The notes beneath the pieces were generated by a model. It did not search any database. It had not been told where the DNA came from and saw only the letters and a program-made list of their open reading frames with translations. DNA of 64,000 nt, taken from Monoplex corrugatus. Its lineage: Eukaryota; Mollusca; Gastropoda; Littorinimorpha; Ranellidae. A program made the translations under genes and the position numbers. Each line of letters begins with the position of its first letter. Position 1 is the stretch's first letter. Positions 44,331 to 58,792 of the stretch are shown here, one piece after another. The stretch spans positions 2,977,893 through 3,041,892 of the forward strand of contig CM060312.1 in the NCBI GenBank assembly GCA_030674185.1. The letters run 5' to 3'.

Positions 44331-44548
44331 TAGTGGAGGTCAGGAGTGAAAGGGTTAACATAGCTATCGTAAGCAGAGATACAGATAGCCCCAGAGTGGG
44401 TTGCCAGGACAACAGCAGAGCAGGTAAAACTCTTCGCGAGATGTGACAACAGCGTTGTGTGTCTCAGTGTGAGGTTTGTGAAGTCCTCTCTGCCTGTCCC
44501 CCATCAAGACATCACCTCCATGAGGCACTGCACGTCAAGGAAGGAAGG
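44331..44548. other. single-copy spacer
   Basis: Starts with a palindromic-family end (GTGAAAGGGTTAAC at 44348). No gene seen. Confidence 0.5.
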
Positions 44549-44686
44549 GATGACTTCATCACTGCCTGTGTGCCACCTGGTGGACAGGCAAAGGGTTAAG
44601 ATGTTTTCCATCTCTGGGATGACTTCATCACTGCCTGTGTTCCACCTGGTGGGCAGGCAAAGGGTTAAGATGTTTTCCATCTGTCC
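44549..44686. repeat. 69-bp duplication with internal hairpin
   Basis: Two copies start GATGACTTCATCACTGCCTG at 44549 and 44618. Each contains CCACCTGGTGG flanked by GCCTGT/ACAGGC (the second copy has GGCAGGC), then AAAGGGTTAAG. This is another member of the palindromic family. Confidence 0.9.
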
Positions 44687-44794
44687 ACCGCCCGTGTCAA
44701 TATACATATTATGTGAAGACCTGAGAGTGTTTGAATTCCCTTCCTGTGCATGTGTTTCCTTCTTCCTTGTAGCGTGCATGTACCTATGTAATGT

Positions 44795-47700
44795 TAGTGT
44801 GGACTATACACTGTGTACCTATGTAATGTTAGTGTGGACCATACACAGTATGGACCATACACAGTGTACCTATGTTAGTGTGGACCATACACAGTGTACC
44901 TATGTCAGTGTAGACCATACACAGTGTACCTATGTTAGTGTGGACCATGCACAGTGTACCTATGTTAGTGTGGACCATACACAGTGTACCTATGTTAGTG
45001 TGGACCATACACAGTGTACCTATGTCAGTGTGGACCATACACAGTGTACCTATGTTAGTGTGGACCATACACAGTGTACCTATGTCAGTGTGGACCATAC
45101 ACAGTGTACCTATGTCAGTGTAGACCATACACAGTGTACCTATGTTATGTGTGGACCATACACAGTGTACCTATGTATATTAGTGTGGACCATACACAGT
45201 GTACCTATGTTAGTGTGGACCATACACAGTGTACCTATGTTAGTGTGGACCATACACAGTGTACCTATGTAGTGTGAGACCATACACAGTGTACCTATGT
45301 TAGTGTGGACCATACACAGTGTACCTATGTAATGTTAGTGTGGACTATACACTGTGTACCTATGTAATGTTAGTGTGGACCATACACAGTGTACCTATGT
45401 TAGTGTAGATCATACACAGTGTACCTATGTAATGTTAGTGTGGACTATACACTGTGTACCTGTAATGTTAGTGTGGACCATACACAGTGTACCTATGTTA
45501 GTGTGGGCCATACACAGTGTACCTATGTAATGTTAGTGTGGACCATACACAGTGTACCTATGTTAGTGTGGACTATACACAGTGTACCTATGTTAGTGTG
45601 GACTATACACTGTGTACCTATGTTAGTGTGGACCATACATAGTGAACCTATGTTAGTGTGGACCATACACAGTGTACCTATGTTAGTGTGGACTATACAC
45701 AGTGTACCTACGTTAGTGTGGACCATACACAGTGTACCTATGTTAGTGTGGACCATACACAGTGTACCTATGTTAGTGTGGACCATACACAGTGTACCTA
45801 TGTAATGTTAGTGTGGACCATACACAGTGTACCTATGTTAGTGTGGACCATACACAGTGTACCTATGTTAGTGTGGACCATACACAGTGTACCTATGTTA
45901 GTGTGGACCATACAGTGTACCTATGTTAGTGTGGACCATACACAGTGTACCTATGTTAGTGTTGGACTATACACAGTGTACCTATGATGTTAGTGTGGAC
46001 CATACACAGTGTACCTATGTTAGTGTGGACCATACACAGTGTACCTATGTAATGTTAGTGTGGACCATACACAGTGTACCTATGTTAGTGTGGACCATAC
46101 ACAGTGTACCTATGTTAGTGTGGACCATACACAGTGTACCTATGTAATGTTAGTGTGGACCATACACAGTGTACCTATGTTAGTGTGGACCATACACAGT
46201 GTACCTATGTAATGTTAGTGTGGACCATACACAGTGTTACCTATGTTAGTGTGGACCATACACAGTGTACCTATGTTAGTGTGGACTATACACAGTGTAC
46301 CTATGTAATGTTAGTGTGGACCATACACAGTGTACCTATGTTAGTGTGGACCATACACAGTGTACCTATGTTAGTGTGGACCATACACAGTGTACCTATG
46401 TTAGTGTGGACCATACACAGTGTACCTATGTAATGTTAGTGTAGGACATACACAGTGTACCTATGTTAGTATGGACCATACACAGTGTACCTATGTAGTG
46501 TGGACTATGCACAGTGTACCTATGTTAGTGTGGACCATACACAGTGTACCTATTGTTAGTGTGGACCATACACAGTGTACCTATGTTAGTGTGGACCATA
46601 CACAGTGTACCTATGTTAGTGTGGACCATACACAGTGTACCTATGTTAGTGTGGACCATACACAGTGTACCTATGTTAGTGTGGACTATACACAGTGTAC
46701 CTAGTAATGTTAGTGTGGACCATGCACAGTGTACCTATGTTAGTGTGGACCATACACAGTGTACCTATGTTAGTGTGGACCATACACAGTGTACCTATGT
46801 TAGTGTGGACCATACACAGTGTACCTATGTTAGTGTGGACCATACACAGTGTACCTATGTTAGTGTGGACCATGCACAGTGTACCTATGTTAGTGTGGAC
46901 CATACATAGTGTACCTATGTTAGTGTGGACCATACACAGTGTACCTATGTTAGTGTGGACCATACACAGTGTACCTATGTTAGTGTGGACCATACACAGT
47001 GTACCTATGTTAGTGTGGACCATACACAGTGTACCTATGTCAGTGTAGACCATACACAGTGTACCTATGTTAGTGTGGACCATACACAGTGTACCTATGT
47101 AATGTTAGTGTGGACTATACACTGTGTACCTATGTAATGTTAGTGTGGACCATACACAGTGTACCTATGTAATGTTAGTGTGGACCATACACAGTGTACC
47201 TATGTTAGTGTGGACCATACACAGTGTACCTATGTAATGTTAGTGTGGACCATACACAGTGTACCTATGTTAGTGTGGACCATACACAGTGTACCTATGT
47301 AATGTTAGTGTGGACCATACACAGTGTACCTATGTTAGTGTGGACCATACACAGTGTACCTATGTTAGTGTGGACTATACACAGTGTACCTATGTAATGT
47401 AGTGTACCTATGTTAGTGTGGACCATACACAGTGTACCTATGTTAGTGTGGACCATACACAGTGTACCTATGTTAGTGTGGACCATACACAGTGTACCTA
47501 GTGTTGTGTGGACCATAACAGTGTACCTAATGTTAGTGTGGACCATACACAGTGTACCTATGTTAGTGTGGACCATACACAGTGTACCTATTAGTGGTAC
47601 ATGTACTATGTGTGGACCAACACAGTGTACCTATGTAATGTTAGTGTGGACCATACACAGTGTACCTATGTTAGTGTGGACATACACAGTGTACCTATGT

Positions 47701-50700
47701 AGTAGTGTGGACCATACACAGTTACCTATGTTAGTGTGGACCATACAAGTGACCTATGTTAGTGTGGACCATCACAGTGTACCTATGTTAGTGTGGACCA
47801 TACACAGTACCTATGTTAGTGTGGACATACCAGTGTACCTAGTAGTGGGACCATACATAGTGTACCTTTATGTGTACCATACACATGTACATGTTAGTGG
47901 ACTACGTGTACCTTAGGTGGACATACCTGTACATTAGTGTGAATAACAGGTACTATGTTGTGTGGACATCACAGTGTACCATGTAGTGTGGACCATACAC
48001 AGTGTACCTATGTTAGTGTGACCATCACAGTGACCTTGTTAATGTTAGTGTGGACCATACACAGTGACTATGTTAGTGTGACATAACAGTGTACCTAGTT
48101 AGTGTGGACATCAAGTGTACCATGTTGTGGGACCATACACAGTGTACCTATGTTAGTGTGGACATACACAGTGTACCTATGTTAGGTGGACCATACCAGT
48201 GTACCTATAGTGTGACCTACAGTGTACCATAACCATCACATGTACCTATGTTTAGTGTGACCATTACCATGTACCTATGTAGTGGACCTAAGTGTATGTA
48301 GTTGTACCATACACAGTGTACCTATGTTAGTGTGACATACACAGTGTACCATGTTAGTGTGGACCATACACAGTTACCTATGTTAGTGTGGACCATACAC
48401 AGTGTACCTATGTAGTTGGGACCATACACAGTGTACCTATGTTAGTGTGGACCAACAGTGTACCTATGTTGTGGACCATACACGTGTACCTATGTTAGTG
48501 TGGACCATACACAGTGTACCTATGTTAGTGTGGACCATACACAGTGTACCTATGTTTGTGGACTACACATGTACTATGTGGGACCATACACAGTGTACCT
48601 ATGTTGTGTGGACCATACACAGTGTACCTATGTTAGTGTACCATAAGTGTACCTATAGTGTGCCAAAAGTGACATATGGACCTACAGTGTACCTATGTTA
48701 GTGTGGACCATACCAGGTACCTTGTTAGTGTGGACCATACACAGTGTACCTATTAGTTGGACCATACACAGTGTACCTATGTATGTGGACCATACACAGT
48801 GTACTATGTTAGTGTGGACCATACACAGTACCTATGTTAGTGTGGACCATACACAGTGTACTATTTAGTGTGGACCATACACAGTGTACCTTTTAGTGTG
48901 GACCATACACAGTGTACCTATTTAGTGTGGACCATACATACCTATGTTAGTGTGGACCATACATTATTGTTAGTGGGACATACACAGTGTACCTTAATGT
49001 TAGTGTGGACCATCACAGTGTACCTAGTTAGTGTGGACCATACACAGTGTACCTATGTTAGTGTGGACCATACACAGTGTACCTATGTTAGTGTGGACCA
49101 TACACAGTGTACCTATGTTAGTGTGGACCATACACAGTGTACCATGTTAGTTGGACCATACACAGTGTACCTATGTTAGTGTGGACATACAGTGTACCTA
49201 TGTTAGTGTGGACCATACACAGTGTACCTATGTTAGTGTGGACCATCACAGTGTACCTATGTTAGTGTGGACCATACACAGTGTACCTATGTTAGTGTGG
49301 ACATACACAGTGTACCTATGTTATGGTGACCATACAATGTAAGTGACCATAACAGTGTACCTATGTTAGTGTGGACCATACACAGTGTACCTTTTAGTGT
49401 GGACCATACACAGTGTACCTATGTTAATGTGGACCATACAAGTGTACTATGTTAGTGGGACCATACACAGTGTACCTATGTTATGGGACCATACACAGTG
49501 TACCTATGTTAGTGTGGACCATACACAGTGTACCTATGTAGTGTGGACCATAACAGTGTACCTATGTAGTGTGGACCATACATGTACCTATGTATGTACA
49601 TAGTGTACCTATGATAGTGTGACCATAAATGTACCTATGAATGTTAGTGTGGACCATACACAGTTGTACATATGTATAGTGTAGGACCATACACAGTGTA
49701 CTATGTTAGTGTGGACCACACTACAGTTAGTGATAGTGGACCTAAGTGTACCATAACAGTGTACCTATGTTAGTGTGACCATACACAGTGTACCTATTTA
49801 GTGTGGACCATACACATGTACCTATGTTAGTGTGGACCATACACAGTGTACCTATGTTAGTGTGGACCATACACAGTGTACCTATGTTTAGTGTGGACCA
49901 TACACAGTGTACCTATGTTAGTGTGGACCATACACAGTGTACCTATGTTAGTGTGGACCATACACAGTGTACCTATGTTAGTGTGGACCATACACAGTGT
50001 ACCTATGTTAGTGTGGACCATCACAGTGTACCTATGTTAGTGTGGACCATACACAGTGTACCTATATGAATCGTTACATGTAGTTGGACCATACACAGTG
50101 TACCTATGTTAGTGTGGACCATACACAGTGTACCTTATGTTAGTGTGGACCATACACAGTGTACCATGTTAGTGTGGACCATACACAGTGTACCTATGTT
50201 AGTGTGGACCATACACAGTGTACCTATGTTAGTGTGGACCATACACAGTGTACCTATGTTAGTGTGGACCATACACAGTGTACCTATGTAAGTTAGTGTG
50301 GACCATACACAGTGTACCTATGTTATGTGGTGGACCATACACAGTGTACCTATGTTAGTGTGGACCATACACAGTGTACCTATGTTAGTGTGGACCATAC
50401 ACAGTGTACCTATGTAGTAGTGTGGACCATACACAGTGTACCTATGTTAGTGTGGACCATACACAGTGTACCTATGTTAGTGTGGACCATACACAGTGTA
50501 CCTATGTTAGTGTGGACCATACACAGTGTACCTATGTTAGTGTGGACCATACACAGTGTACCTATGTTAGTGTGGACCATACACAGTGTACCTATGTTAG
50601 TGTGGACCATACACAGTGTACCTATGTTAGTGTGGACCATACACATGTGTACCTATGTTAGTGTGGACCATACACAGTGTACCTATGTTAGTGTGGACCA

Positions 50701-53700
50701 TACACAGTGTACTTGTTGGTGTGACCATAACGTGTACCTATGTTAGTGTGGACCATACACAGTGTACCTTGTATGTTAGTGTGACCATACACAGTGTACC
50801 TATGTTAGTGTGGACCATACACAGTGTACCTTGTTCATAGTAGTGGACCATTACACAGTGTACCTATGTTAGTGTGGACCATACACAGTGTACCTATGTA
50901 GTGTGGACCATACACAGTGTACCTATGTTAGTGTGGACCATACACAGTGTACCTATGTTAGTGTGGACCATACACAGTGTACCTATGTTATGTGTGGACC
51001 ATACACAGTGTACCTATGTATGTATGTGGACCATACACAGTGTACCTGTATGTTAGTGTGACCATACAGTGTACCATGCTTAGTGTACCTATAACAGTGT
51101 ACCTATGTAATGTGTGACCATACACATGTACCTATGTTAGTGTGGACCATACACAGTGTACCTATGTTAGTGTGGACCATACACAGTGTACCTATGTTAG
51201 TGTGGACCATACACAGTGTACCTATGTTAGTGTGGACCATACAAGTGTACCTATGTTAGTTGCCATACACAGTGGTACCTATGTTATGTGGGACCATACA
51301 CGTGTACCTATGTTAGTGTGGACCATACACAGTGTACCTATGTATGTGTGGACCATAACTGCATTAGTGTGCCTCCAGTACCTATTTATTGGACATAACA
51401 TGTACTATGTTAGTGGGACACAGTACTGTTGTTGACAATACTATGTTGGGCACTGTACATAGGGACTACAGACTTTTATGTGGACCACTGACCTATTGTT
51501 GCATAATGTCCTTGTGTGGCCAACATGTACCTTGTATGACCATACAGTGCTTGTGTGGCCAAACATGCTGTTGTGGCCTCGTTAGTAGTGACCATACACA
51601 TGTACCTATGTAATGTTAGTGTGACCATACACATGTACCTATGTTTTGTGTGGACATACAGTGTACCTATGTTAGTGTGGACATACACAGGTACCTATGT
51701 GTGTGACCATACACAGTCCTATGTTAGTGTGGACCATACAAGTGTACTATGTTAGTGGGACATACACAGTGTACCTATGTTAGTGTGGACCATACACGTT
51801 ACCTATGTTAGTGTGGACCATACACAGTGTACCTATGTTGTGTGGACATACAAGTGTACCATGTATTTTGTGGACATACACAGTGTACTATGTTATGTGG
51901 ACCATACACATGTACCTATGTTAGTGTGACATACAAGTGTACCTATGTAGTGTGGACCATCCGTGTACCTATGTTAGTGTGGACCATACACAGTGTACCT
52001 ATGTTAGTGTGGACTACACGTGTACCTATGTTAGTGTGGACCATACACAGTGTACCTATGTGTGTGACCATACACAGTGTCCTATGTTAGGACCATACAC
52101 ATGTACCTAGTATGGTGACCATACGTGTACTATGTTAGTGGGACATACACATGACCTATGTTGGTGGCCATACAAGTGTACCTATGTTAGTGGGACCATA
52201 CAAGTGTACCTATGTTAGGTGGACCATACACATGTACCTATGTGTGTGGACCTACACAGTGACCTATGTTAGTTGGACCTACAGTGTACCTATGTTGTGT
52301 GGACCATACACGTGTACTATGTTAGTGTGGACCATACACAGTGTACCTATGTAGTGTGCCATAACATTACCTTGTTGTGGGACCTAACGTGTCCTATGTA
52401 GTTGGACCATACACAGTGTACTATGTTATGTGGACATCACGTGTACCTAGTAGTGTGGACCATACGTCTTGTTGTGTGACCATACGTGTCTATGTTGTGT
52501 GACCATACACAGTGTACCTATGTTGTGTGGACATACAATACCATGTATGTGACCTACACATGTATAGTATGTGGCAACAGTGTCTATGTAGTGTGGACCA
52601 TACGTTTGTTCCTCGATGTTATGTGACCTCCTGTTGTGGACATAACAGTGTACCTATGTATGTGGACCAGTGTGGACCATACACAGTGTACCTATGTTAG
52701 TGTGGACTATACAACAGATGTACCTCCATGTACATGTTAGTGTGGACCATACACAGTGTACCTATAGTTAGTGTGGACCATACATAGTGTACCTATGTTA
52801 GTGTGGACCATACACAGTGTACCTATGTTAGTGTGGACCATACACAGTGTACCTATGTTAGTGTGGACCATACACAGTGTACCTATGTTAGTGTGGACCA
52901 TACACAGTGTACCTATGTTAGTGTGGACCATACACAGTGTACCTATGTTAGTGTGGACCATACACAGTGTACCTATGTTAGTGTGGACCATACACAGTGT
53001 ACCTATGGTTAGTGTGACCATAACAGTGTACCTATGTAGTTGTGGACCAACACAGTGTACCTATGTTAGTGTGGACCATACACAGTGTAACCTATGTAAT
53101 GTTAGTGTGGACCATACACAGTGTACCTATGTAATGTTAGTGTGGACCATACACAGTGTACCTATGTTAGTGTGGACCATACTAGGACATGTGTACCTAT
53201 GTTAGTGTGGACCATACACAGTGTACCTATGTTAGTGTGGACCATACACAGTGTACCTATGTTAGTGTGGACCATACACAGTGTACCTATGTTAGTGTGG
53301 ACCATACACAGTGTACCTATGTTAGTGTGGACCATACACAGTGTACCTATGTTAGTGTGGACCATACACAGTGTACCTAATGTTAGTGTGGACCATACAC
53401 AGTGTACCTATGTTAGTGTGGACCATACACAGTGTACCATATGTAAATGTATAGTAGTGGACCATACACAGTGTACCTATGTTAGTGTGGACCATACACA
53501 GTGTACCTATGTTAGTGTGGACCATACACAGTGTACCTATATGTTAGTGTGGACCATACACAGTGTACCTATGTTAGTGTGGACCATACACAGTGTACCT
53601 ATGTTAGTGTGGACATACACAGTGTACCTATGTTAGTATGGACCATACACAGTGTACCTATGTTAGTGTGGACCATACACAGTGTACCTATGTTAGTGTG

Positions 53701-56700
53701 GACCATACACAGTGTACCTATGTATGTTAGTGTGGACCATACACAGTGTACCTATGTTAGTGTGGACCATACACAGTGTACCTATGTTAGTGTGGACCAT
53801 ACACAGTGTACCTATGTTAGTGTGGACCATACACAGTGTACCTATGTTAGTGTGGACCATACACAGTGTACCTATGTTAGTGTGGACCATACACAGTGTA
53901 CCTATGTTAGTGTGGACCATACACAGTGTACCTATGTTAGTGTGGACCATACACAGTGTACCTATGTTAGTGTGGACCATACACAGTGTACCTATGTTAG
54001 TGTGGACCATACACAGTGTACCTATGTTAGTGTGACCATCATAGTGTGACCTGTTACTAGTGACATACGTACCTATTAGTGTGGACCATACAGTGTACCT
54101 ATGTTAGTGTGGACCATACACAGTGTACCTATGTTAGTGTGGACCATACACAGTGTACCTATGTTAGTGTGGACCATACACAGTGTACCTATAGTTAGTG
54201 TGGACCATACACAGTGTACCTATGTTATGTGGACCATACACAGTGTACCTATGTTAGTGTGGACCATACACAGTGTACCTATGTTAGTGTGGACCATACA
54301 CAGTGTACCTATGTTAGTGTGGACCATACACAGTGTACCTATGTTGTAGTGTGGACCATACACAGTGTACCTATGTTATGTTAGTGTGGACATACACAGT
54401 GTACCTATGTTAGTGTGGACCATACACAGTGTACCTATGTTAGTTGTTGGACCATACACAGTGTACCTATGTGTTAGTGTGGACCATACACAGTGTACCT
54501 ATGTAATGTTAGGTGGACCATACACAGTGTACCTATGTTAGTGTGGACCATACACAGTGTACCTATGTTAGTGTGGACCATACACAGTGTACCTATGTAG
54601 TTAGTGTGGACCATACACAGTGTACCTTTATGTTAGTGTGGACCATACACAGTGTACCTAGTGTTAGTGTGGACCATACACAGTGTACCTATGTTAGTGT
54701 GGACCATACACAGTGTACCTATGTTAGTGTGGACCATACACAGTGTACCTATGTTAGTGTGGACCATACACAGTGTACCTATGTTAGTGTGGACCATACA
54801 CAGTGTACCATATGTTAGTGTGGACCATACACAGTGTACCTATGTTAGTGTGGACCATACACAGTGTACCTATGTAATGTTAGGTGGACCATACACAGTG
54901 TACCTATGTTAGTGTGGACCATACACAGTGTACCTATGTTAGTGTGGACCATACACAGTGTACCTATGTTAGTGTGGACCATACACAGTGTACCTATGTT
55001 AGTGTGGACCATACACAGTGTACCTATGTTAGTGTGGACCATACACAGTGTACCTATGTTAGTGTGGACCATACACAGTGTACCTTATGTTAGTGTGGGA
55101 CCATACACAGTGTACCTATGTTAGTGTGGACCATACACAGTGTACCTATGTTAGTGTGGACCATACACAGTGTACCTATGTAAGTTAGTGTGGACCATAC
55201 ACAGTGTACCTATGTTAGTGTGGACCATACACAGGTACCTATGTTAGTGTGGACCATACACAGTGTACCTATGTTAGTGTGGACCATACACAGTGTACCT
55301 ATGTTAGTGTGGCCATACACAGTGTACCTATGTTAGTGTGGGACCATACACAGTGTACCTATGTTAGTGTGGACCATACACAGGTACCTATGTTAGTGTG
55401 GACCATACACAGTGTACCTATGTTAGTGTGGACCATAACAGTGTACCTATGTTAGTGTGGACCATACACAGTGTACCTATGTTAGTGTGGACCATACACA
55501 GTGTACCTATGTTAGTGTGGACCATACACAGTGTACCTATGTTAGTGTGGACCATACACAGTGTACCTATGTTAGTGTGGACCATACACAGTGTACCTAT
55601 GTATGTTAGTGTGGACCATACAGTGTACCTAATGTTAGTGTGGACCATACACAGTGTACCTATGTTATTGTGTGGACCATACACAGTGTACCTATGTTAG
55701 TGTGGACCATACACAGTGTACCTATGTTATTAGTGTGGACCATACAGTGTACCTATGTTTAGTGTGGACCATACACAGTGTACCTATAATGTTAGTGTGG
55801 ACCATTACACAGTGTACCTATGTATTAGTGTGGACCATACACAGTGTACCTATGTTAGTGTGGACCATACACAGTGTACCTATGTTAGTGTGGACCATAC
55901 ATAGTGTACCTATGTTAGTGTGGACCATACACAGTGTACCTTATGTTAGTGTGGACCATACACAGTGTACCTATGTTAGTGTGGACCATACACAGTGTAC
56001 CTATGTTAGTGTGGACCATACACAGTGTACCTATGTTAGTGTGGACCATACACAGTGTACCTATGTTAGTGTGGACCATACACAGTGTACCTATGTAAGT
56101 AATGTGGACCATACACAGTGTACTATGTTAGTGTGGACATACACAGTGTACCTATGTTAGTGTGGACATACACAGTGTACCTATGTTAGTGTGGACCATA
56201 CACAGTGTACCTATGTTAGTGTGGACCATACACAGTGTACCTTATGTTAGTGTGGACCATACACAGTGTACCTATGTAATGTTAGTGTGCACCATACACA
56301 GTGTACCTATGTTAGTGTGGACCATACACAGTGTACCTATGTTAGTGTGGACCATACACAGTGTACCTATGTTAGTGTGGACCATAACAGTGTACCTATG
56401 TTAGTGTGACCATACACAGTGTACCTATGTTAGTGTGGACCATACACAGTGTACCTATGTTAGTGTGGACCATACACAGTGTACCTATGTTAGTGTGGCC
56501 ATACACAGTGTACCTATGTTAGTGTGGACCATACACAGTGTACCTATGTTAGTATGGACCATACACAGTGTACCTATGTAATTTTGTGGGACCATACAGT
56601 GTACCTATGTTAGTGTGGACCATACACAGTGTACCTATGTTAGTGTGGACCATACACAGTGTACCTATGTTAGTGTGGGCCATACACAGTGTACCTATGT

Positions 56701-57060
56701 TTTGTGTGGACCATACACAGTGTACCTATGTATGTTAGTATGGACCATACACAGTGTACCTATGTTTGTGTGGACCAATACACAGTGTACCTATGATTAG
56801 TGTGGACCATACACAGTGTAACCTATGTTAGTGTGGACCATATACAGTGTACCTATGTATTAGTGTGGACCATACACAGTGTACTATGTTAGTGTGGCCC
56901 ATACACAGTGTACCTATGTATGTTAGTGTGGACCATACACAGTGTACCTATGTTAGTGTGGACCATACACAGTGTACCTATGTATTTGTGTGGACCATAC
57001 ACAGTGTACCTATGTAATGTAGTGTGGACCATACACAGCGTACCTATGTTAGTGTGGACC
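44795..57060. repeat. 30-bp satellite-scale array, about 400 copies
   Basis: The consensus unit contains GTGTGGACCATACACAGTG and TACCTATGTTA. TACACAGTGTA is an inverted repeat with a 1-nt centre. A 36-bp class with an extra AATGTTA-type step is scattered at 44.8-47.4 kb. Blocks of perfect copies occur (for example 46.74-47.04, 50.41-50.65, 52.80-53.00, 53.73-54.03 kb). From about 47.4 to 52.72 kb most copies are shortened by small deletions. Open frames on both strands come from the unit (ten codons, no stop). Confidence 0.98.
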
Positions 57061-57735
57061 AAAGATTCTTCCTGGTTAACAGGAAACACCACGAGGGTGC
57101 AGATGTGACCCAGAGCACCAACACCTCACCACTCTCCAGACAATCACCTCTCAAGCTCCTGACGCCAATCGACTGTCATTTCCTCAAGCCAAGGGGGGGG
57201 GGGGGGGGGGCTGTCCATGCCTTTGCATGACACATTCAGACCCAGTCATCAGTTACCTCGTTTACAAACCGAATGGCATGCGAGCTGTGGCAGGGCGGGC
57301 TGCCCGAAAGAGAGATGAAGACCAGAGTGGGGTGAGAGAGGGGTCTTCCATTCTGTCTTGGTCCGGTGGCTGGGATGGACCTGGTTGGTGCGCGTTGGTG
57401 GCTGTATACATGTTGTGTGGCTATGTCCTGGGGTTTGTCATCTCCCACTTTACCATTCGGTTTGTACACAAGGTAACTGATGACAGGGTCCGAATGGGTC
57501 ATGCAACGCATGGAACCCCCCCCCCCCTTTTTTTTTAAAAAATTTTATATTTTTTAAATATTTGTTTCTGTTTGAGGAAATGTCTATCGAGTGGCGTCAG
57601 GAGCTTGGCAGGTGACTGTCCGGAGAGTGGCGAGGCATTGGTGCTGTGGGTCCCATCCACACCCTCGTGGCGTTCTTTGTTAACAAGTTGGACCAAAGAC
57701 TCTTGACGGAAATCACATTGAACAATCATTGTTGA
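57061..57735. mobile_element. foldback element with long imperfect inverted arms
   Basis: The left arm (about 57075-57290) and right arm (about 57445-57725) are inverted copies. Matching blocks include CACCACGAGGGTG against the complement of CACCCTCGTGGCG, AGCTCCTGACGCCA against TGGCGTCAGGAGCT, GTCATCAGTTACCT against AGGTAACTGATGAC, and TACAAACCGAATGG against CCATTCGGTTTGTA. A G run (57193-57210) faces a C run (57517-57526). The single-stranded loop is about 150 bp and encodes nothing I recognise. A TGGACCAAAGAYTCTT direct repeat flanks both ends and might be a target duplication. Confidence 0.8.
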
Positions 57736-58476
57736 TTATCACTGTCAGCATCACGACAATTCACCGACACTGATACATCAGTCTGCAGAACAGACGTATT
57801 CTCCAATTGTACACAGAAACAATGATGTGACCAATGGTCAGTGGTATACAGCATCATTTTATGGCTTTAAACGTTTTTACAAACGACTGTCAAACTTCAC
57901 TGTGTTCACCAGCTGGACTCCGTACAATGACTTTCCTGGGCAGTGTAGTTTGTATTGTGAACTGGAACAGTTAACTGCGACACAGTCATGACGTCATGAC
58001 GTTCACCATTCAGCTGTTAACCATCGTCTGCCGTCTTGATACAGACGTGACCGTTTTCAGCCTGAAAGAAGGGAGGTAATTCTGCAAAAACTGATCTCCC
58101 CCAAATCATGGCGGTGACTTGTCTTTCCATTTACGGTCTTTGGTGCAGACCCTGTATGGGTGAGGGCTGGTTGTACAGAAGCAATAAATTGTTGATTCCA
58201 CCACTCCCTGAAATCAAAACAAAGATGTTTTGTTCTTAAACTCCTTTCCTCTCCTACACACATTTTCATTCTCCTGACCCTACACGTCTGATTCTCCTTT
58301 TCTCCTGCACACATCTGTTTCTCCTACTCATAGAGTGGACTGCTCGTTTTTTCCACACCCTCTCATTTATCAACCCTACAGACGCCTCAGCCGGACGTAC
58401 TAAGAGCAAGAGTGATGAGAACTGTAACTGAACAATCAGGCCAGGTAGACACACGTACCAACTCATCTAAAAATCA
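57736..58476. other. single-copy sequence with a CRE palindrome
   Basis: TCATGACGTCATGA at 57986-57999 is a perfect palindrome around a CRE octamer. GGGAGGTAATTCTGC near 58070 pairs weakly with CTGATCTCCC downstream. AATAAA occurs near 58183. No exon is supported. Confidence 0.45.
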
Positions 58477-58780
58477 TCATGCCATTGATATGTGGGACAG
58501 CAATGGAGGTCCGCCAGTCCTGTCTGTTCTGTACAGTACTCCATGTGTATTTCAGGTCCTTCAGGTCTCCTTCTATTATCTGTCACCAGGTCTTCTTGGA
58601 TTTCCTTCCCTTACATCGCCCTTCTGGCGTCTGAGTCTGGCAGTCCGGGTGATGTTGTCCTGCCCTCTTCAGATGACGTGCCAAGTCCACCAGTGTTGTC
58701 TTTTCATGAATAACAGTGTCCATATTCTGTTCATTGCACTGAGCGAGTAGATGTTGGCTGGAGATGGTGTTGGGCCACAA
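58477..58780 (-). pseudogene. LINE C-terminal remnant (endonuclease/RT-type)
   Basis: On the minus strand the reading contains NTISSQHLLAQCN, then TPEGRCKGRKSKKTW, an in-frame TGA, and EGDLKDLKYTWSTVQ followed by RQDWRTSIAAH. This order (LLARCN-like, TPEGxxxxGRxxxTW, DLKxxxxTW, WRxxIAA) is the C-terminal region of a widespread animal non-LTR ORF2. The internal stop and lost RRRWRWIGH-like stretch show decay. It is not related in sequence to the CR1/L2 copy at 40-42.8 kb. No RT core is present. Confidence 0.75.
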
Positions 58781-58792
58781 GGTTCTCGTGAT

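Noticed and set aside
44795..57060. Steroid-receptor element in each 30-bp unit (GGTACA on the minus strand)
   Set aside because: Only one half-site fits; the second half matches about three of six positions, so it is not a credible palindromic response element.
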